A stretch of 64,000 nt of DNA, taken from positions 20,504,127-20,568,126 of the forward strand of contig NC_058495.1 in NCBI RefSeq assembly GCF_020382885.2, given 5' to 3'. The position numbers were made by a program, and so were the translations under genes. Position 1 is the stretch's first letter. Every line of letters begins with the position of its first letter. The stretch comes from Scatophagus argus. Taxonomy: Eukaryota > Chordata > Actinopteri > Scatophagidae. The notes under the pieces are model-generated. The model worked only from the letters and a program-made list of their open reading frames with translations. It was not told where the DNA came from and ran no database searches. Below, piece after piece: positions 51,324 through 64,000 of this stretch.

Positions 51324-54300
51324 CTGTAAAACAGACACAAAGACCAAACAGGCAGGGTGTTATTAGACAGACAGGCTGAAGCACCAGAGCAGAGAAATCC
51401 CAGGGCCCGGCTTTTATTGTTTACATTACTCCCATAAGGCGAGCGTGTTAGCAATATAAACACTCTGTAGGTGTTCTCAACTTAAAAGTTCTCACACGGA
51501 TATCCACTGTTATTAAAGACTAAATAGACAAGAGGCAGAGGAGGTTAGGAGGCGAAGGTGACCCAACCCTATGTGTGTGTCAGTTAGTAAAACCTACCAA
51601 ACCTGTTAGGTAGGACCTCCTGAGGTAGACAGGGAGGGAAGGAGTGGGGTGAGGGTGGGTTGAATGAAGGAGTCAGCCGTTACTGGCAGGTTTTCAAGCT
51701 CAGGCATCAACAGAGTGTTTTAACAGCTGCTGCTCTTCCCTCGCTGAACACACTCAAATGCACGCAGACACACACACACACACACACAAAAAGGGAAGTG
51801 TACAAAGGCTGTGCTGAAGTTGCAGTTCTCCTAGTTGTCACTTGGTGTGTAAATCTCACACAGATGATCACAGGTGATGATGCTGGGTGGGGTAGGTAAT
51901 GGTGGCGGGGGAGCTCATCAGGGTTGGGTGCCAGGCTCCGCCGGGCCTCATGGGCCAGCACTCAGATGTAGCTGATTAGAGCTGTGGTGTCTGGGGACTG
52001 TAGTGTTTCTCCTTCTCTTTCAAGCCTTACTTTGCCACTTTATCCATGGAGGACAGGGAGGGGAGATGGTTTTAGAGGAGATTATTTTTAGTCAGGATTT
52101 GAAGTATCTCTCTTGGGTGTGTTGTCTACAGGGAGTGATGGTTGTAGCAGAGAAGACCCCCCCCACGTCCACCCCCACCACCCATTTTAAGGGTGATGTA
52201 ACCAACTTGTACCATTACCATCGATACTACGCTTTGAAACATCCACAGACAAACACCCCGAGACAAAGACAAAATGGTCACAACAAATTAGCTACATCTC
52301 AGTACTGATTAAAGTGTTAATTTGTATTTAAATTTCAGTCATAGCATCTTTTTTTTTCCCTACGGATTTAATCAAGGGGAAAAGGATCAGCAATGAGAGG
52401 CAGCCATGAAGTCAGCACAGCAAAAGATGGAAGCATGCAAGGACAGGGATGTCATCACTCTCTTCCACACACACACACACACACACACTCTCTGATACCC
52501 CCATACCCTGCCCCCTCCATCCACCCACCCACCCACACACCAGTTACCACTGCAAACCCCAAACCATGCCATAATAGGGAAAGAGTCACACTGCAATCAA
52601 CATAACCTCTTAAGTTCATATCACACAAAAGGGAAAAAGATAACAAGCCACTCAAATCCATCACAGCACACCGCACAGCACTCTCAAGCCATCACTGGCA
52701 CCTTGGAGAGAGGGAGGCTGGCTGAGGGAGGGAGGAGGAAGGGGGTGGAGGCAGATAGACTTGTTCTGCCAAACCCCCTCCTCAGGACTAGTCCTGAACT
52801 GTGGGGATCTTCTGATCCTCTGCTGGTACGCTGGTCAGCTGGCAGCAAAGGGCAGCCGCGGCAGAAGGTTGGATAGGAGGATGGCAGTGATTATTGTCAG
52901 CAGTAACATTATGGTCCGACTATATTATTAAGTCAATATAGGGATGTGATCATAAAAAACTGGGGTGCAGAAGCATGTGATCTCACTGTTGAATCACTCT
53001 AATCTGTGATATGAATATAAAGAGCAAGGCTGCTGAGAACTCTGGCAAAGAAACCTGCACAAATGCCCCATTTTCCCCCAACATGACTATAAATAAAAAC
53101 AAAAAAAAAAACTACATCGTGGTGGGAACAAGTGACAGAGGCTCAGTGAGACATAGCAACTGAACAGGAGCATAGTGGTAGACATAAAACCAGACAACAG
53201 TGAAATGAAGCGAGTAAGCATAAGCAAATGAATGTGACTCCCACCCATGAGCGCAAACTACACTTTGCGCTCACAGTGCTGCTCAGCAGGGAGTCGCTCT
53301 CACACACAGCTTTCCGTAGATTAATGCTGTGGGGTGTATGTGCTTTCGCTCACATTGCATGTAATGAGCCTACCTTCTTTACAGCCTTGGCAGTTTGTCA
53401 CCTCAAGCCAACTGCCTTAATCTAGTCTCAAAATCTAGTACAAATGATGACAAATGAAGTGATGTGAATAATGTAAGCCTAAAGCGAGTTAAGGAGAGAA
53501 AAAGAACCGCTATATTGTATTTTTGGTGTGTGCAGAGATGAAGATGTTAGCTGTAATTTTAGCCTCTGTGAAAAGAGCAAAAAGGGAAGGGGGGGGGGGG
53601 GGGGGGGGGGGTGCAAGTTAGGGACAGTAGCAGTAGGGGCCACAGAGACTGTAAATGCCAAGTGGATTGTGGGACAATGGCAGGGGAATGAGGATGATGG
53701 CCAGAAGACCATGGGTCAGCTGGTTTTGTGCTGACGGCTAGTCGGTGTGTGTTTGACAGAGAGCCACTCTGCGGATGGCTGGCAGAGACACTACAGAGAG
53801 CGGGCTCACCAGAAAACAATTCATGCTCAGAAAAATTACAAATACAGGCTGAAGTAATCATCATGAAGGCCACTTAAAGAGCCAGTGTGAAAAGCCCGGG
53901 CGTTATCACACCAGGCAGCTAAATATTTCTATACGATAACACAAGTGACCTTCAGCGCATGACTCGCTGGCAACACAAAGTGTGAAAGCAGACAGGACTT
54001 GGGACAAGGTGAGGGAATTAAACACCACTTTACAATACTTGATATGCCTTCCTTCTTTGTTTGAGAGGATTATGATTATTCTTTGAAAGAAGAAGGAGGC
54101 GGAAAAAAAAAGGTGTTTTGTTTGGCACCTGTAGAGGTGGGTTTCCTAGGGAGCACACAGCCTCATTAAGCATGAGTCCCAGAACACACCCCAAAGACAC
54201 CCTCAATCTTCTCCTTAACCCCCCACCTCCTCCTCCTTCTCCCTCTCAGTCTCACAGAGGTGTCAGTTTTCAGTGCCTCTATCTGACACACTGGTGGCGG

Positions 54301-57300
54301 CAGCACTTCAATGTGAGAACTAAAAACTAGAGATAAAGGAGAAAATGGGAAGATAAATGACATGAGAAAGTGCAGGGAAGCGAACGGAGTGGAGGGGGTG
54401 ATGCATGAGAGGAGATGACTCCTCACCTCCCCATCAAAACAATGTTCCTGGCCTCGGTGACCCCATCTGGCCCTCACAGTCCACAGCATCTGCTGACCAC
54501 AGCTATACACACACATACACAGCAGTGAGTCTGAACCAGCACACCATCACTGCATGTAATAAGTCGAGCGCTGTTCAAAATCCTACTTCAGACCATGTCC
54601 TCACACCATATGTTGTCAAGGGGTTTGGGGAGAGACAAGAGGCTGAAAGAAAAGCCACTTGTCCGCTCTGCATCTTAGGAAGGCCTGCGTCTGTCACCCG
54701 CCACAGAGAAAAACCTCAGAGGAAACGGACAGGTGCTCTGTGCGCCTCTGGGGTGGTGGTCATGGGAGATTAAGGGGGTGTAAAAGGCTGTAAGACGAGC
54801 CAACACCTGTTAGGCACATGTCTCTGAGCAGCACTAAGCTCCACATTTCAACCCCCCACCCCCCCCAAAAGGATTTTGGTGCCATCCATGCTCACTACAG
54901 TGGCAGGAGAGGAGACATTGGAGGGACTTTCTATTGTCCTCTTAAGGTCTTGGAATGTGATGGTACATGTTCCTCGTGGACCCTGAGAGTTATCATCCAG
55001 AACAATGAGAGCTTGAGGAGGAGGAGGAGGGGTGGGGGTTGCAGGGGGGCATGACAAAACCACTAGTTGTTTCTTATTCTGTCCTCAGTCCTGTGGGCTG
55101 TCCACCCTTGTGAAACTCTTAAGCAACAACATGCTCCAACATATGCATAGGGCTGCGACTTAAAAATAACAGTTACCGATTATTGTTGATTATTGTTTTG
55201 ATCAATGTCATTTATGCAGACGGCATGTCCCACCACACTGCAAAAAATGAGGAACACTCAAGGTGTTGACTTGCCTACCAAATACCCTAAATTTCAACCA
55301 ATGTGTCCATGCCTCAACAGGTCAGATTTGTTTTGGCAGCACGAGGGGGACCTACACAGTGTTGGGCGGATGTTGTGGCTGATGTAGAACATCCTCTTAG
55401 GCATTAATCACCCTTCACTTAATTAGGTCTCATTGGGAGAATGACTTAGTAGTTGAATTCTCAAAGGATGATTGGACGTCTATTCTAGAACGGGTCCATA
55501 AATCCTATATTTGCTTTCCACACGGGCTCACACAGTTACATGGTACATCACCTTCACTTTTCACAAAAAATCTTTCTCACTCTTCTGCACATGTCCTAGT
55601 ATATCCCCTTGTTGGACCTCTGTTTATTTTTTTTTTTAAAAAGACATTTACAGAGGACTGTCATTTGAACCCTCCCGTCTAACTCCCCTTCTCCAAACAA
55701 CATGTCAATTCAGTGGCTTTTGCTTCATTAGTATCTGCATAACTAATTGTATTGAAATGTAGAGATCTTATACAGTTTCTCCACCTATTAAAAAACAAAA
55801 AAACAAAACAAAAAACAAAGCATACTTTTGGAGGAACAACGGACAGGTTCTGCAACTTACAGCAGCCATTTTTGTCTTACATAGACAGACTAAACCTGCA
55901 CTGCCTCCCTCTAGATTTAGTTGGTCTCCCATTGGACTCTGCTGTTGTTTAATCTAATAATGAGCCGTTTGTTTCAGCACTAGTCATATCTTAACTTTGA
56001 CATGTTTCTGTTTAACAGTTGGTATTTCTTTAAGCGCTCTTTTGAAAACTCGTCCAGAGAACCACTTTATAAACCTGACTTGACTTCTTGAGTTATTCTC
56101 ATCTTTTAGACAAACCTTGAGGCTTTTTTGTGTAAGATCTGGTGGTGAGGGATGAATGCTGAGAGCTGCAGGGGGTGGAGGGTGAAATGCAGTGAAATGC
56201 TCATTAGCTGCTCAGCAGACCATGGCTTCTAGACGCTATCCATGATGTTTCTACAACACAGCGAGTTCCGGGAAGCCTTCTCAGTAACAGAGCCCACTCG
56301 GGCAGGTACGCGAGCCAAGAGGCTCAAGAAGTGAGTCACACATTCACCTCTGGAATGCACTTCTATTACCACTGATACGTGAACCTGCCCTCTCAGGACT
56401 ACAAAACTCAAATATGCTAATAGACTACTTCTGCAGTAGCATGTGGACACAGAAACTGACATGTACTTTCTAGAGGCCATGTTTGTCAAAGAAATAGTAG
56501 CCTAGTGGTGTCCCACAGAGAGTAATACAGGAGAATACAACAAGCGCCCACTCTCGCTCACTTACCCATACTGCCTCTGGATGAGCGCTGGGTGAATGGG
56601 CTGCACTCCGATGGATATGCCTGGAAGACAGGAGGCCGGCTGTTAGACGCACACATTTGCATTTACAGAGGAGGACCAGAGAACAATACACAGAAGCCAT
56701 GGCGAGACAGAGACAGTGCCTGTTTCAAGCCATCCACACATAGAACAACGGTTTCAAATGCACAATAAGCAGTTACACATATATTTAAGAGATTTAGTAT
56801 GAAAAAAATAACCCGGCTCACAGTATGGATTGTTTTAATGAACTAAGATTGCCTGTCGCACACAATGAAATGCTAGTTCTACCCCCTGATGGTACTGTTT
56901 GAAAGGAAGATGTCTCCGCCTGTCTAACCACACAAACAAACACGTATTAAGTGACCCACTTAATCCGTTTCAGTGATGTCCTCATTCTCCTGGTTGCCCT
57001 AAATCAATATGCCATCAATTGTGAGTGTGGGTGCTGAAACCATGCTGTATCTGCTTGGATCTCTAGCTTTTACTCGATAATTACTGGGGAATTTCATTTT
57101 ATGTTTTTGCATTTTTAGTTCATGGTTTAATGATGTGATTAATTATCTTACGTTCCATGTTTTATCACTTCTGGTTGATTAGGATGGAAGCGCCATTACT
57201 TGCAAGAATTTACAGATGATTTACTTGACCCATGAAGAAACATGCAGCATATCTCACCTGTCTGTATGCTACGGGGTTTGGCACCCAGGTAAGCCAGGTT

Positions 57301-59715
57301 GACGTTGGCCTTCCTGCCATCGATTATGGGGTTGGGATCCTTGCAGGCTCTCTCTGCTGCTCCTCGGTCTGTCATTGTCACCTGGTGACAGAGCCAAACC
57401 GGTCAAAAAAAGTCTCACCAGGAAAAGAAACTCATCTCATCTTATGTCACAGATGGTTGTGTGGTATTCCCAGCTGGTGACACATGAACTATTTCAGCAA
57501 AACAAAACTGCACAAAACAGCTGAGCTGCATTTAAAAAAAAACAAACAAATAAAAGAAAAAGAAGCAAAAAACATTGGCCTTGGTTTTGTGTGTTGGTTT
57601 TCTCAGAAAATCCCCACTACAGGCTATTCTGTGTTTCTGAAGAAGAAAACTACAAACAAAGCACAATGATAAGCTTTGAAAACTGCCCACAGCAGCGGTA
57701 GCCAGCTACTTGACTGCCATTCAGCCATGGGCAGACCTGATGAAATATGGATTTGGGAAGAGCAACAAGGAGCTTATCCAATTAGAGACAAAATATTAAG
57801 AAGATTGGCATTATCCAACCCCTCCTCTCCCCCTCCTGGCATTAGACGAGCCCTTCTGTTTTGACTGCCACATTCTGCCAACTCAGAGGGTTCGGTCACC
57901 TCGGTGTGTGGACTGAGCAGTGAATGTAGGCCATGGCTTGCATTTTTAAGGGGACTTTTTTTTTTTTTTTTAAAGCAGTGTGCCTCTTCATAGTGGAAGG
58001 ATCTGGAACAAAGCCCACTCCAGGGCCTGTGTTGTGAACACACAGGAAGCAGCGAGGCAGTGTTTACACTGTGAATAGCCTTGCTATGGGGAAGGTGGAG
58101 GGGTCCTGCTAATCCACCTCTGAAGTGTGTTTAGAAAAAAGGTGCGCTCAGCTTTGGGGCACCTCCCTCCCTTCCTGCTGCCAGCTACCTCTCCCACTTG
58201 GAACGCTCAGAATTAGTTGCTTAACGCTGCACAAAACGTATTTTGTCTTGGAAAGCGCCAACCTGTTTAACCTGAAACACCAGCTTCAGTCCACAACCGT
58301 TCGACACCAGCTCGTCTCTCGGGGCAGTTTTAGGGGTTATGGAGCTGATGTCTAAACATTGAAAGCAATTGTCTTACAATTCTGGCTTTAGAAGTAAACA
58401 TGCACACATAACAGGTTTCCATTCCTTCTTTGGTCTGGCGGTACATTAGTGCTGATGCTTCTTTCCAAGGTTCTGGTAAATATTTGCATTTCTGGTGCTG
58501 CTTCTGTTCTTTGTGTTGAAGAGAGAATGACTATCCGTATCTGCCTGGAGCCAGATATGTCACCTATTAGTGCAGATTTAAATTAGACAGCACACAACAA
58601 GGGTCCTTGGATATTTTTCATTAACCCGACTTAAAAGTGACTCTGACCAAGGATGAAGTTGAGATTAATGAACTGGTAAACAGCACTTTACCCTATGAGC
58701 TGTTATCAGAAGACAAGCTAGACAACTTTGTTTATGTTTTAGGAACTTCAAAGTACTTTCGATGACTGGACTGTCCACAAGACTCAACACGATAAAAATC
58801 AAACGGTATTTGAACATAAGAGGAAGACAAATTGTTGATTGTTGGAAATAACCTCACAGCAGCCAAGATGTGATGTGTAAATCATATGATACGGTCAACC
58901 GCATCGGTCCTTGACAATGGAGGGCAGGGTGTGCAAGGTCAAGCTCCCCACTGCTCCAGTATAACCATATAAAGCAAGCAAGTGGTGCAGACTCACACAC
59001 ACACACACACACATACACTTTGCCAAAGCCATAAGCTGGGGCTGCTCAGGGGTGAGGAAGGAGGGGAGGGGGATTTCACTTTGGGGGGGGGTGGACATCA
59101 GACATATGTTGAAATATAATCTTCTTAGTTACCCATCAACTTGTGTGATCCCTCATCCTCATTAAGCTAAAATAACAGCCAGCCAGGCGAAAAAAACACA
59201 GAGAGGCTGTGCAATTATGCGTGTAAGCTTCAGTGGGGGGCTAGAGATAAATGTGAACGATCACATACAATGATTACAACTGGCATAGATATTTAATTAC
59301 AAATGCCCATGTGAAGAGGGGTACAAACATATGAATCAACAGCAATGCAGACACTAACTCAACGGGCACAAAGTAAGCTGCATGGCGGAAATTACAGCAG
59401 ATCAAGCAACTCACAGCGGCGTGTGTTCAAAGTTGTGACTAAGAGCTACGTGTTGGTCTCATGGTGGAGATTATGGAGCGTGGCTGCCTTGTCTGTACTC
59501 ACAAAGCCGTATCCTCTGGATTTCCCGGTCTGTCTGTCCGTTATCACCACAGCCTCGTCAATGTCCCCAAAGGCCTCGAAGTATTTTCTCAGCGAGGCAT
59601 CGTTCGTGTGGTACGGCAGCCCGCCGACAAAGATTTTGGTAAAAGTAGTGTCTTTCTGAAGCGTCGTGGGATGCATGACTTCCAGGGCTCCGTTCATGAA
59701 CTGATGCAGAAGCAT
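50981..59715 (-). CDS. rbm38: RNA-binding motif protein 38 (RNPC1/SEB-4 type)
   Basis: Single-RRM protein that binds AU/U-rich mRNA elements; mammalian RBM38 is a p53 target controlling p21 and p53 mRNA. Coding exons on the - strand in order: 59503-59715, 57258-57381, 56566-56620 and 50981-51323. All junctions are GT-AG and in phase, giving 244 residues. RNP2 KIFVGGLP is at 27-34 and RNP1 RGYGFVTM spans the exon 1/2 junction at 67-74. The RRM ends [20 protein letters not shown]. The tail is Ala/Pro/Tyr-rich ([18 protein letters not shown], then [19 protein letters not shown]) and ends [21 protein letters not shown] and FLGYSYP favour rbm38 over its paralogue rbm24, and rae1 next door supports this because RBM38 and RAE1 are neighbours in human as I recall. 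Confidence 0.88.
53589..53611. repeat. Homopolymer G run, 23 bases
   Basis: Uninterrupted G, able in principle to form quadruplex DNA on the + strand; length may be affected by sequencing error. Confidence 0.9.
55145..55210. repeat. Diverged dispersed teleost repeat, copy 3 of 3
   Basis: agggctgcgacttaaaaata followed by gattattgttgattattgtt resembles the start of the same family as at 4005-4150. Confidence 0.4.
56566..56620 (-). CDS. rbm38: rbm38 exon 3
   Basis: It encodes [18 protein letters not shown](G): 55 bases between cttccag and gtaagt; too short to be found by open-frame length alone. Confidence 0.9.
57258..57381 (-). CDS. rbm38: rbm38 exon 2
   Basis: It encodes [20 protein letters not shown] and [20 protein letters not shown]; it completes the RRM. 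Confidence 0.95.
57382..59502 (-). other. rbm38 intron 1
   Basis: No exon was recognised; contains a CA array at 58995-59013 and a T13 run near 57960. Confidence 0.6.
59503..59715 (-). CDS. rbm38: rbm38 exon 1 (RNP2)
   Basis: 71 codons: [20 protein letters not shown], then [20 protein letters not shown], through [13 protein letters not shown] second in-frame Met (residue 14, MHPTT) matches the usual short-form start. Donor TTT|gtgagt. Confidence 0.93.
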
Positions 59716-59944
59716 TGGTCAGCCGGAGAGAAGACCAGAGGCACGCTGAAGAGTTATTACAAGGGCTTAACTACGTCCCAGCATCGGTAAAACAAAAACT
59801 TAATACCTCACTATGCTGCGATATGCTGTTGCTCTCCTCTCAAAGCTGTAGCAACCCGATGACAACCGTGATTCACGCTGCGGGGATCCACCGGTCTCGC
59901 TCACACTGGCTGCTTTAAGCTGCTGTGTGCATATGTGCCGGGAG

Positions 59945-60045
59945 ACTTTATAGGCTTTGCTCGAGACCACGCCCATGTAGAACTGTTGTCCAATCAACGC
60001 GACTGCCGAGTGCCAACTTGGGTAGCGGTTCCTCCCATTGGTCCG
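59945..60045 (-). promoter_or_regulatory. Candidate rbm38 core promoter
   Basis: On the - strand a TATAAA (TTTATA at 59947-59952 on +) lies 232 bases before the ATG. A CCAAT (ATTGG at 60037-60041 on +) lies about 85 bases further upstream, and a second CCAAT on the + strand lies near 59991. The surroundings are GC-rich. This suggests a start of transcription near 59920. Confidence 0.55.
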
Positions 60046-62050
60046 CCTTCCCCGGCGGAGCGGCGCTGCACCTGCTTTTGTCCTTTACCACACAAAGAAA
60101 CACCCGTACTGTACAAGCACCGCTGTGCCACATGGTGTACGAGTGTAATGAGGAAGTGTTTGTGTCGACTTATGGCCTAATTCACCTCTGGAAGCCTAGT
60201 TTATTTTACTGTCTTTTACATACAGTTCCCTTTATAATCGTGACATGGCACATGCATCTTGAGCAAAAAGCAAACATGCGGGTTGCGTGATTAATAAAGT
60301 TATAGGGCGGCCGAAACAAAAGGAAAATGGAAACCACAACACTTCAACCAACGGCACAATAAACTTTTAGACCTTGGTTTATAATCCCACCATGGAGGGT
60401 TTGTGACCTTTAAACATTTTCTATCATGTAATAGACCTATAATGGAATCACACCAAAGACAGTATACCAGTGACTGAATATTCCCAGTGTACTCGAGTCT
60501 TTTTAATAAGATCTCAAATATATGGTCTCAGTACTCTAAGTGACTAAGCTAACTATTGGTGAAAACACTAGAAACAAACTTCAGCAGAACCACCTTAAAA
60601 ACAAATAACTGGCACATTTGGGAGAAAGGGCAAATGTGAAGTGAGCACAAAGCTTGTAATATCCAGCGCCATATTTTGCTTTCTATCTACATGCTACTCA
60701 GTGATGACCTCTGTGTAGCATAAGGCAGGCTCACGTATCCAAAGCAACAGTAAAAGATTTCTAATAGCCTGTCTGTCCAAATAAATATTACCCTCTGGTG
60801 CTCAAAGGAGCCGGTGAGTCAGCCGTATTTACAATCACGAGTGCAGTCAACCTGGAGGCCTCTCTGTTTTAATTAGCTAAAAGAAACTTGGTGCAGCTTG
60901 ACTGACCAGTGCAGGAGACAGTGGTCTACATGAGTGGTGCCAGTGTCAACCCGAGAAAGCTGAGAGGAGCCGGTGAACTGTGGCGGCAGCACATCTTCCC
61001 GCCCCCGGCACCTTGGAGTTCCACTGCTAAGTACCAAGGGTCAGGCTTAACAGTGAGGTGATACTCTAATGACCTCAATAAAAAGGCATTTAATTCACAC
61101 CTTCTCCTCTATGAACTGGTTCACTTTTCACACATGGCCTTTGTAGGTGCCCACGCTACCTCATTCATATCCTCTTGATAACCCCCCCCCCCTTTCCAGC
61201 TGTGCACTCCTGTCAAAAAGACTTGTCCTAGATGAAGAACCCCACTGTCCCGCTTTGATCTCACTTTGTTTAGCACTCTGACCAGACCACAGCCCCTCCA
61301 ATCATCCACAGGTAACAGTCAGAGTTAACAAAATGATAGGAAAATTGCTCCACCTGCTGGTTCACTTGCATTGGAACAAGCAGACAGGAGGGGCTATCAA
61401 GATGCAAAGTTTCTCCAGAGTTTATAATTTTGATTTTGTGAAGGTTTCAATGATTTACAGCTGAAATATGAGAGAGTGGTCAAATTCACAATTTCTCACA
61501 TGCATAAAACATCTCTGTGAATCCGCAACAACAAACACAATAGGTTATGTTTTTTTAACATACTTCCTCCCTCAGGTTGGAATAAACATGTTCAAATCTA
61601 ACAGTATGCACTTATTTATTTTACAGCCCAGTTTCATCGATGGAGCTAAACCATGGAGTAACAGCAAGTCATAAGAGAACGAAAAGTCTTTGGAAAGCCG
61701 TGAAAAAAAAAAAAAGAGGCGCTGGACACATTGAGAAAAAAAAAAAAATTAAACATCAAGATGAATGACAAATAGAGCCCTGCCCTTCTATGATGACCTC
61801 TTAAAGACCAATTGTCACGCAGATGTCATCAACGCCAGACTGGGTAGGGCCCTCTGATTGGTCCATGCACAGTAAGCGGCACCATGGCATTGGTCCAGGT
61901 GTTTGCCAAAAGGAAGGAGTCTGTCTCGAGCATATACACACACTAATGCAGCAGGTCTTCCGCATTGCCCCACGAGAGATGCGACTTGGCATGATGAATC
62001 TAAAGACAGGAGGGAGCAGTCAGTCACAAAGAACATTTTCAGGGGTTTTG
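60046..62050. other. Intergenic between rbm38 and rae1
   Basis: No exon was recognised. It contains short poly-A runs near 61700-61750 and a C run near 61183. Confidence 0.5.
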
Positions 62051-62625
62051 TTTTGTTTATTTCTGAGAGGGCGTTCACTGTGACCCTTTTTGCACAGAAT
62101 AAACAGTACAATATCACTCTTCAGCAGCCAGCAGTCAACTCTTGCAGAGGGAGGCTGATTTCAGTGTAAATTATTGCTTGTCTATGCTCAATATTTGTTT
62201 CACTGTTGCCTCCATAATATAATAAATAATTTGAATACTTGGTGAATACACTGCAAAGTGTCTTTGGAGGCTAAAAGCTGTAAAAAAAAAAAAAAAGCCA
62301 TAAGGCTTCATTGCAAAGCACTTGATTGTACAGATGCAAAGGCAGCTGGTTTACATTATTATGGCAGAAACATACAAGCCCTAAAAATGACTTTAACTCA
62401 GGTGAGTACAACACCATATTAAAACTACTTGTAGCAGTGCATGGCAGTACTGAGTACCGGTACTGAAATATGAATCATATCTGTTGTTACTGCCCACATC
62501 CATGTACGCTGGGACTCATGGGCTGCCTTTAAAGGCCCCAGTGTACATCACAAGGGCACTGAGGAAGTGGGGCAGCCCCGTCCGGCGACCAGTGTCCAGG
62601 TTCACAGACAGCGGCTGCCCTTCTC
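62051..62625 (-). other. rae1: Probable rae1 3' untranslated region
   Basis: A candidate AATAAA on the - strand (TTTATT at 62056-62061) lies 565 bases after the stop; the true end is uncertain. Confidence 0.4.
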
Positions 62626-62715
62626 TCACCATTTCTTGTTCCGAGGCTTCAGTTCCTCTGCAGCGTTCCTCAGGAAAATGTAGTTCTTCTTCTGGGGGTT
62701 GTAGTACTCGTGCCC
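62626..62715 (-). CDS. rae1: rae1 last coding exon
   Basis: [20 protein letters not shown] and ELKPRNKKW, then TGA at 62626-62628. The final Trp extends the human KPRNKK end, as remembered, by one residue. Confidence 0.93.
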   Translation of the reverse strand, partial: GHEYYNPQKKNYIFLRNAAEELKPRNKKW

Positions 62716-63569
62716 CTGAGAAGTTCAGATTACAAAACGTGAGTGAAGAGCAGCATGCGCCACAGCAGTGAACAAGAAATGCAAGCGCAGGACCTCCTCA
62801 CCTTTGACCAGTCGTAACTGGAAGCATAGGCAAAGATGTTGCCATTGTGGTTGAAGCAGCAAGCCGTGATGGGCTGGTCAAGCTGCTCTGAGGTCTTCAA
62901 CTTAGTGCGGGCGTCTTTGTCCCAGAAGCTGAAGCGGCCGTCTGAGCCCACAGTAGCCAGTGTGCCGTGGACGGGATGGAAGGAGATGGCATTCACCTGA
63001 TCAAAAATGGAAATTAGTAGGTGGGACATGGGGAAACATTAAACCCAGGTCCCTTTAGCTTATTGGGTTTAAGGTGTATAACTCCTCTATTTACTGTCAA
63101 TCATTTTTCTGTTTCATTTGCTGTTCTTTTACCTTTTATCTTAAATCTTCAACCCTGTTCACCAATTGTCAATTTATATTTTGTTTATTGCCTTCTATGA
63201 TTCTTCTCTCTATGATTGGTTGGTTTTGTTTTTTAAATGATTGTTAAGCACAGAAACAACCACAGATGCAACTAATTACAATAATTCTACTTTTAGTTGA
63301 GCCAGTTACAAAACATCCATCATTTCTGCTTGCATCAAACCTTTGACCAAAAAAAAAAAAGGAAAAAAAAAAACCCTAATAATTCTATATAATTCATTTT
63401 AATAGAAATATAACAAAAGAAGTCTTCTTTAAGAGTGCAATAGTTACATTAATGTCACAGTCAACACTGTTTAAGGAATTCATGACAACTTACAGCGTAG
63501 ATGTCCTGCGGAGTGGTTGTGTTGGTTCCATTGGACCTGTGGCACTTAAAGGTGAAGTTGTCTTTGGCT
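62626..63569 (-). CDS. rae1: mRNA export factor RAE1 (partial, last three coding exons seen)
   Basis: WD40 beta-propeller protein that binds the GLEBS motif of NUP98 and BUB1-type partners; acts in mRNA export at the nuclear pore and in the spindle checkpoint. Three - strand coding exons: 63494-63569, 62802-62996 and 62626-62715. Joined they give [20 protein letters not shown], then [60 protein letters not shown], then [20 protein letters not shown] ending PRNKKW. This is nearly identical to the mammalian C-terminus as remembered, including the last WD repeats. Junctions are GT-AG and in phase. About 250 N-terminal residues lie beyond the right edge; nothing from 63570 to 64000 resembles the preceding exon. 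Confidence 0.95.
62802..62996 (-). CDS. rae1: rae1 exon (last WD repeats)
   Basis: 65 codons: [20 protein letters not shown] through [11 protein letters not shown], phase 0 at both ends. Confidence 0.96.
63494..63569 (-). CDS. rae1: rae1 exon
   Basis: It encodes [20 protein letters not shown] and QDIYA, beginning one base into a split codon. Confidence 0.93.
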
Positions 63570-64000
63570 CTGACAGGAATCGGGGAACACATTCACATCA
63601 CATTTTGACAGTGACAACTTTTAAATTATGTAAAAATAAAATAATCAAACATGTCTTCACTGGATTAAAGAACAGCAAAGATTTCAAAAACTCAGTCACT
63701 TGTATAAAAATTATTTTACACCTGGTGCACATTAGAGGACTTGGGCTGTAGCATGAGCTGCAGATGACTAAAAATCATTCAAACAGTGATCCTTCCAGGT
63801 CAGCTTGCTATCCTTGGCTACTGCTCAATACTGGACCACTGTTTCTTTTGCACTGGAGGATTTTAGTTATCAGTATTGCGTTTGATGTTTATGATTCAAA
63901 ATCGGAGAGACTCCAATCAGTCAGTAACATTAAGGTTATGTCTGTAAACCTCTTACACTTGGGTAAAATCAAACTCAAAATCTGCCCACTTATCCTCTAG

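Larger units (their letters stand above)
51324..56565 (-). other. rbm38 intron 3
   Basis: No exon was recognised. It holds a 23-base G run (53589-53611), CA arrays, C/A-rich tracts and a diverged repeat near 55145-55210. Confidence 0.6.

Noticed and set aside
50791-51384. 197-codon proline-rich frame on the - strand
   Set aside because: It is the wrong frame of rbm38 exon 4 plus flanking intron; the correct frame carries [11 protein letters not shown] and ends QPDRMQ.
59715-60300. Possible p53 response element upstream of rbm38 (aaacatgcgg near 60275)
   Set aside because: Only one half-site-like match with a poor pyrimidine end and no second half-site nearby.

Overview
This is vertebrate nuclear DNA, almost certainly from a teleost fish. 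The genes are split into short exons by compact GT-AG introns, TG/CA microsatellites are very frequent, and several dispersed repeat families typical of teleost genomes occur in more than one copy. The species cannot be named from the sequence. There are no bacterial, plasmid or CRISPR features.

Layout from left to right. (1) mapkapk3, + strand, about 4.5-12.6 kb: a p38-activated serine/threonine kinase, complete from the second coding exon to the stop. Its first coding exon, with the glycine loop, was not found and probably lies left of the window. (2) pfkfb4, + strand, about 15.9-27.7 kb: the bifunctional enzyme that makes and destroys fructose-2,6-bisphosphate. All coding exons are present. 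There are also a second possible first exon and, most notably, two homologous terminal exons of identical length (25125-25184 and 26984-27043). (3) arpc4, - strand, 28.7-31.3 kb: a complete Arp2/3 complex subunit. (4) tada3, + strand, 32.3-35.2 kb: a complete SAGA/ATAC adaptor subunit, head-to-head with arpc4. (5) A gene-poor stretch of about 14 kb, 35.2-49.4 kb, holding repeats and microsatellites. (6) rbm38, - strand, 49.5-59.9 kb: a complete RRM RNA-binding protein with a long AU-rich 3' UTR. (7) rae1, - strand, 62.6 kb to the right edge: the last three coding exons seen of an mRNA-export WD-repeat protein.

Every splice junction used was checked for GT/AG and reading phase. The joined reading frames come out at 311 (partial), 505, 168, 429, 244 and about 119 (partial) residues. 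Gene names rest on remembered family sequences, not on a database search.

From memory of the human map, mapkapk3/pfkfb4 and arpc4/tada3 correspond to chromosome 3p, while rbm38/rae1 correspond to 20q13. The gene-poor stretch is therefore a likely rearrangement junction. The six genes are not an operon or a single pathway; they are ordinary housekeeping, stress and metabolism genes. The observations most worth following up are in pfkfb4: the twin terminal exons, the alternative first exon, and a hypoxia-element-like motif 64-82 bases before the start codon.
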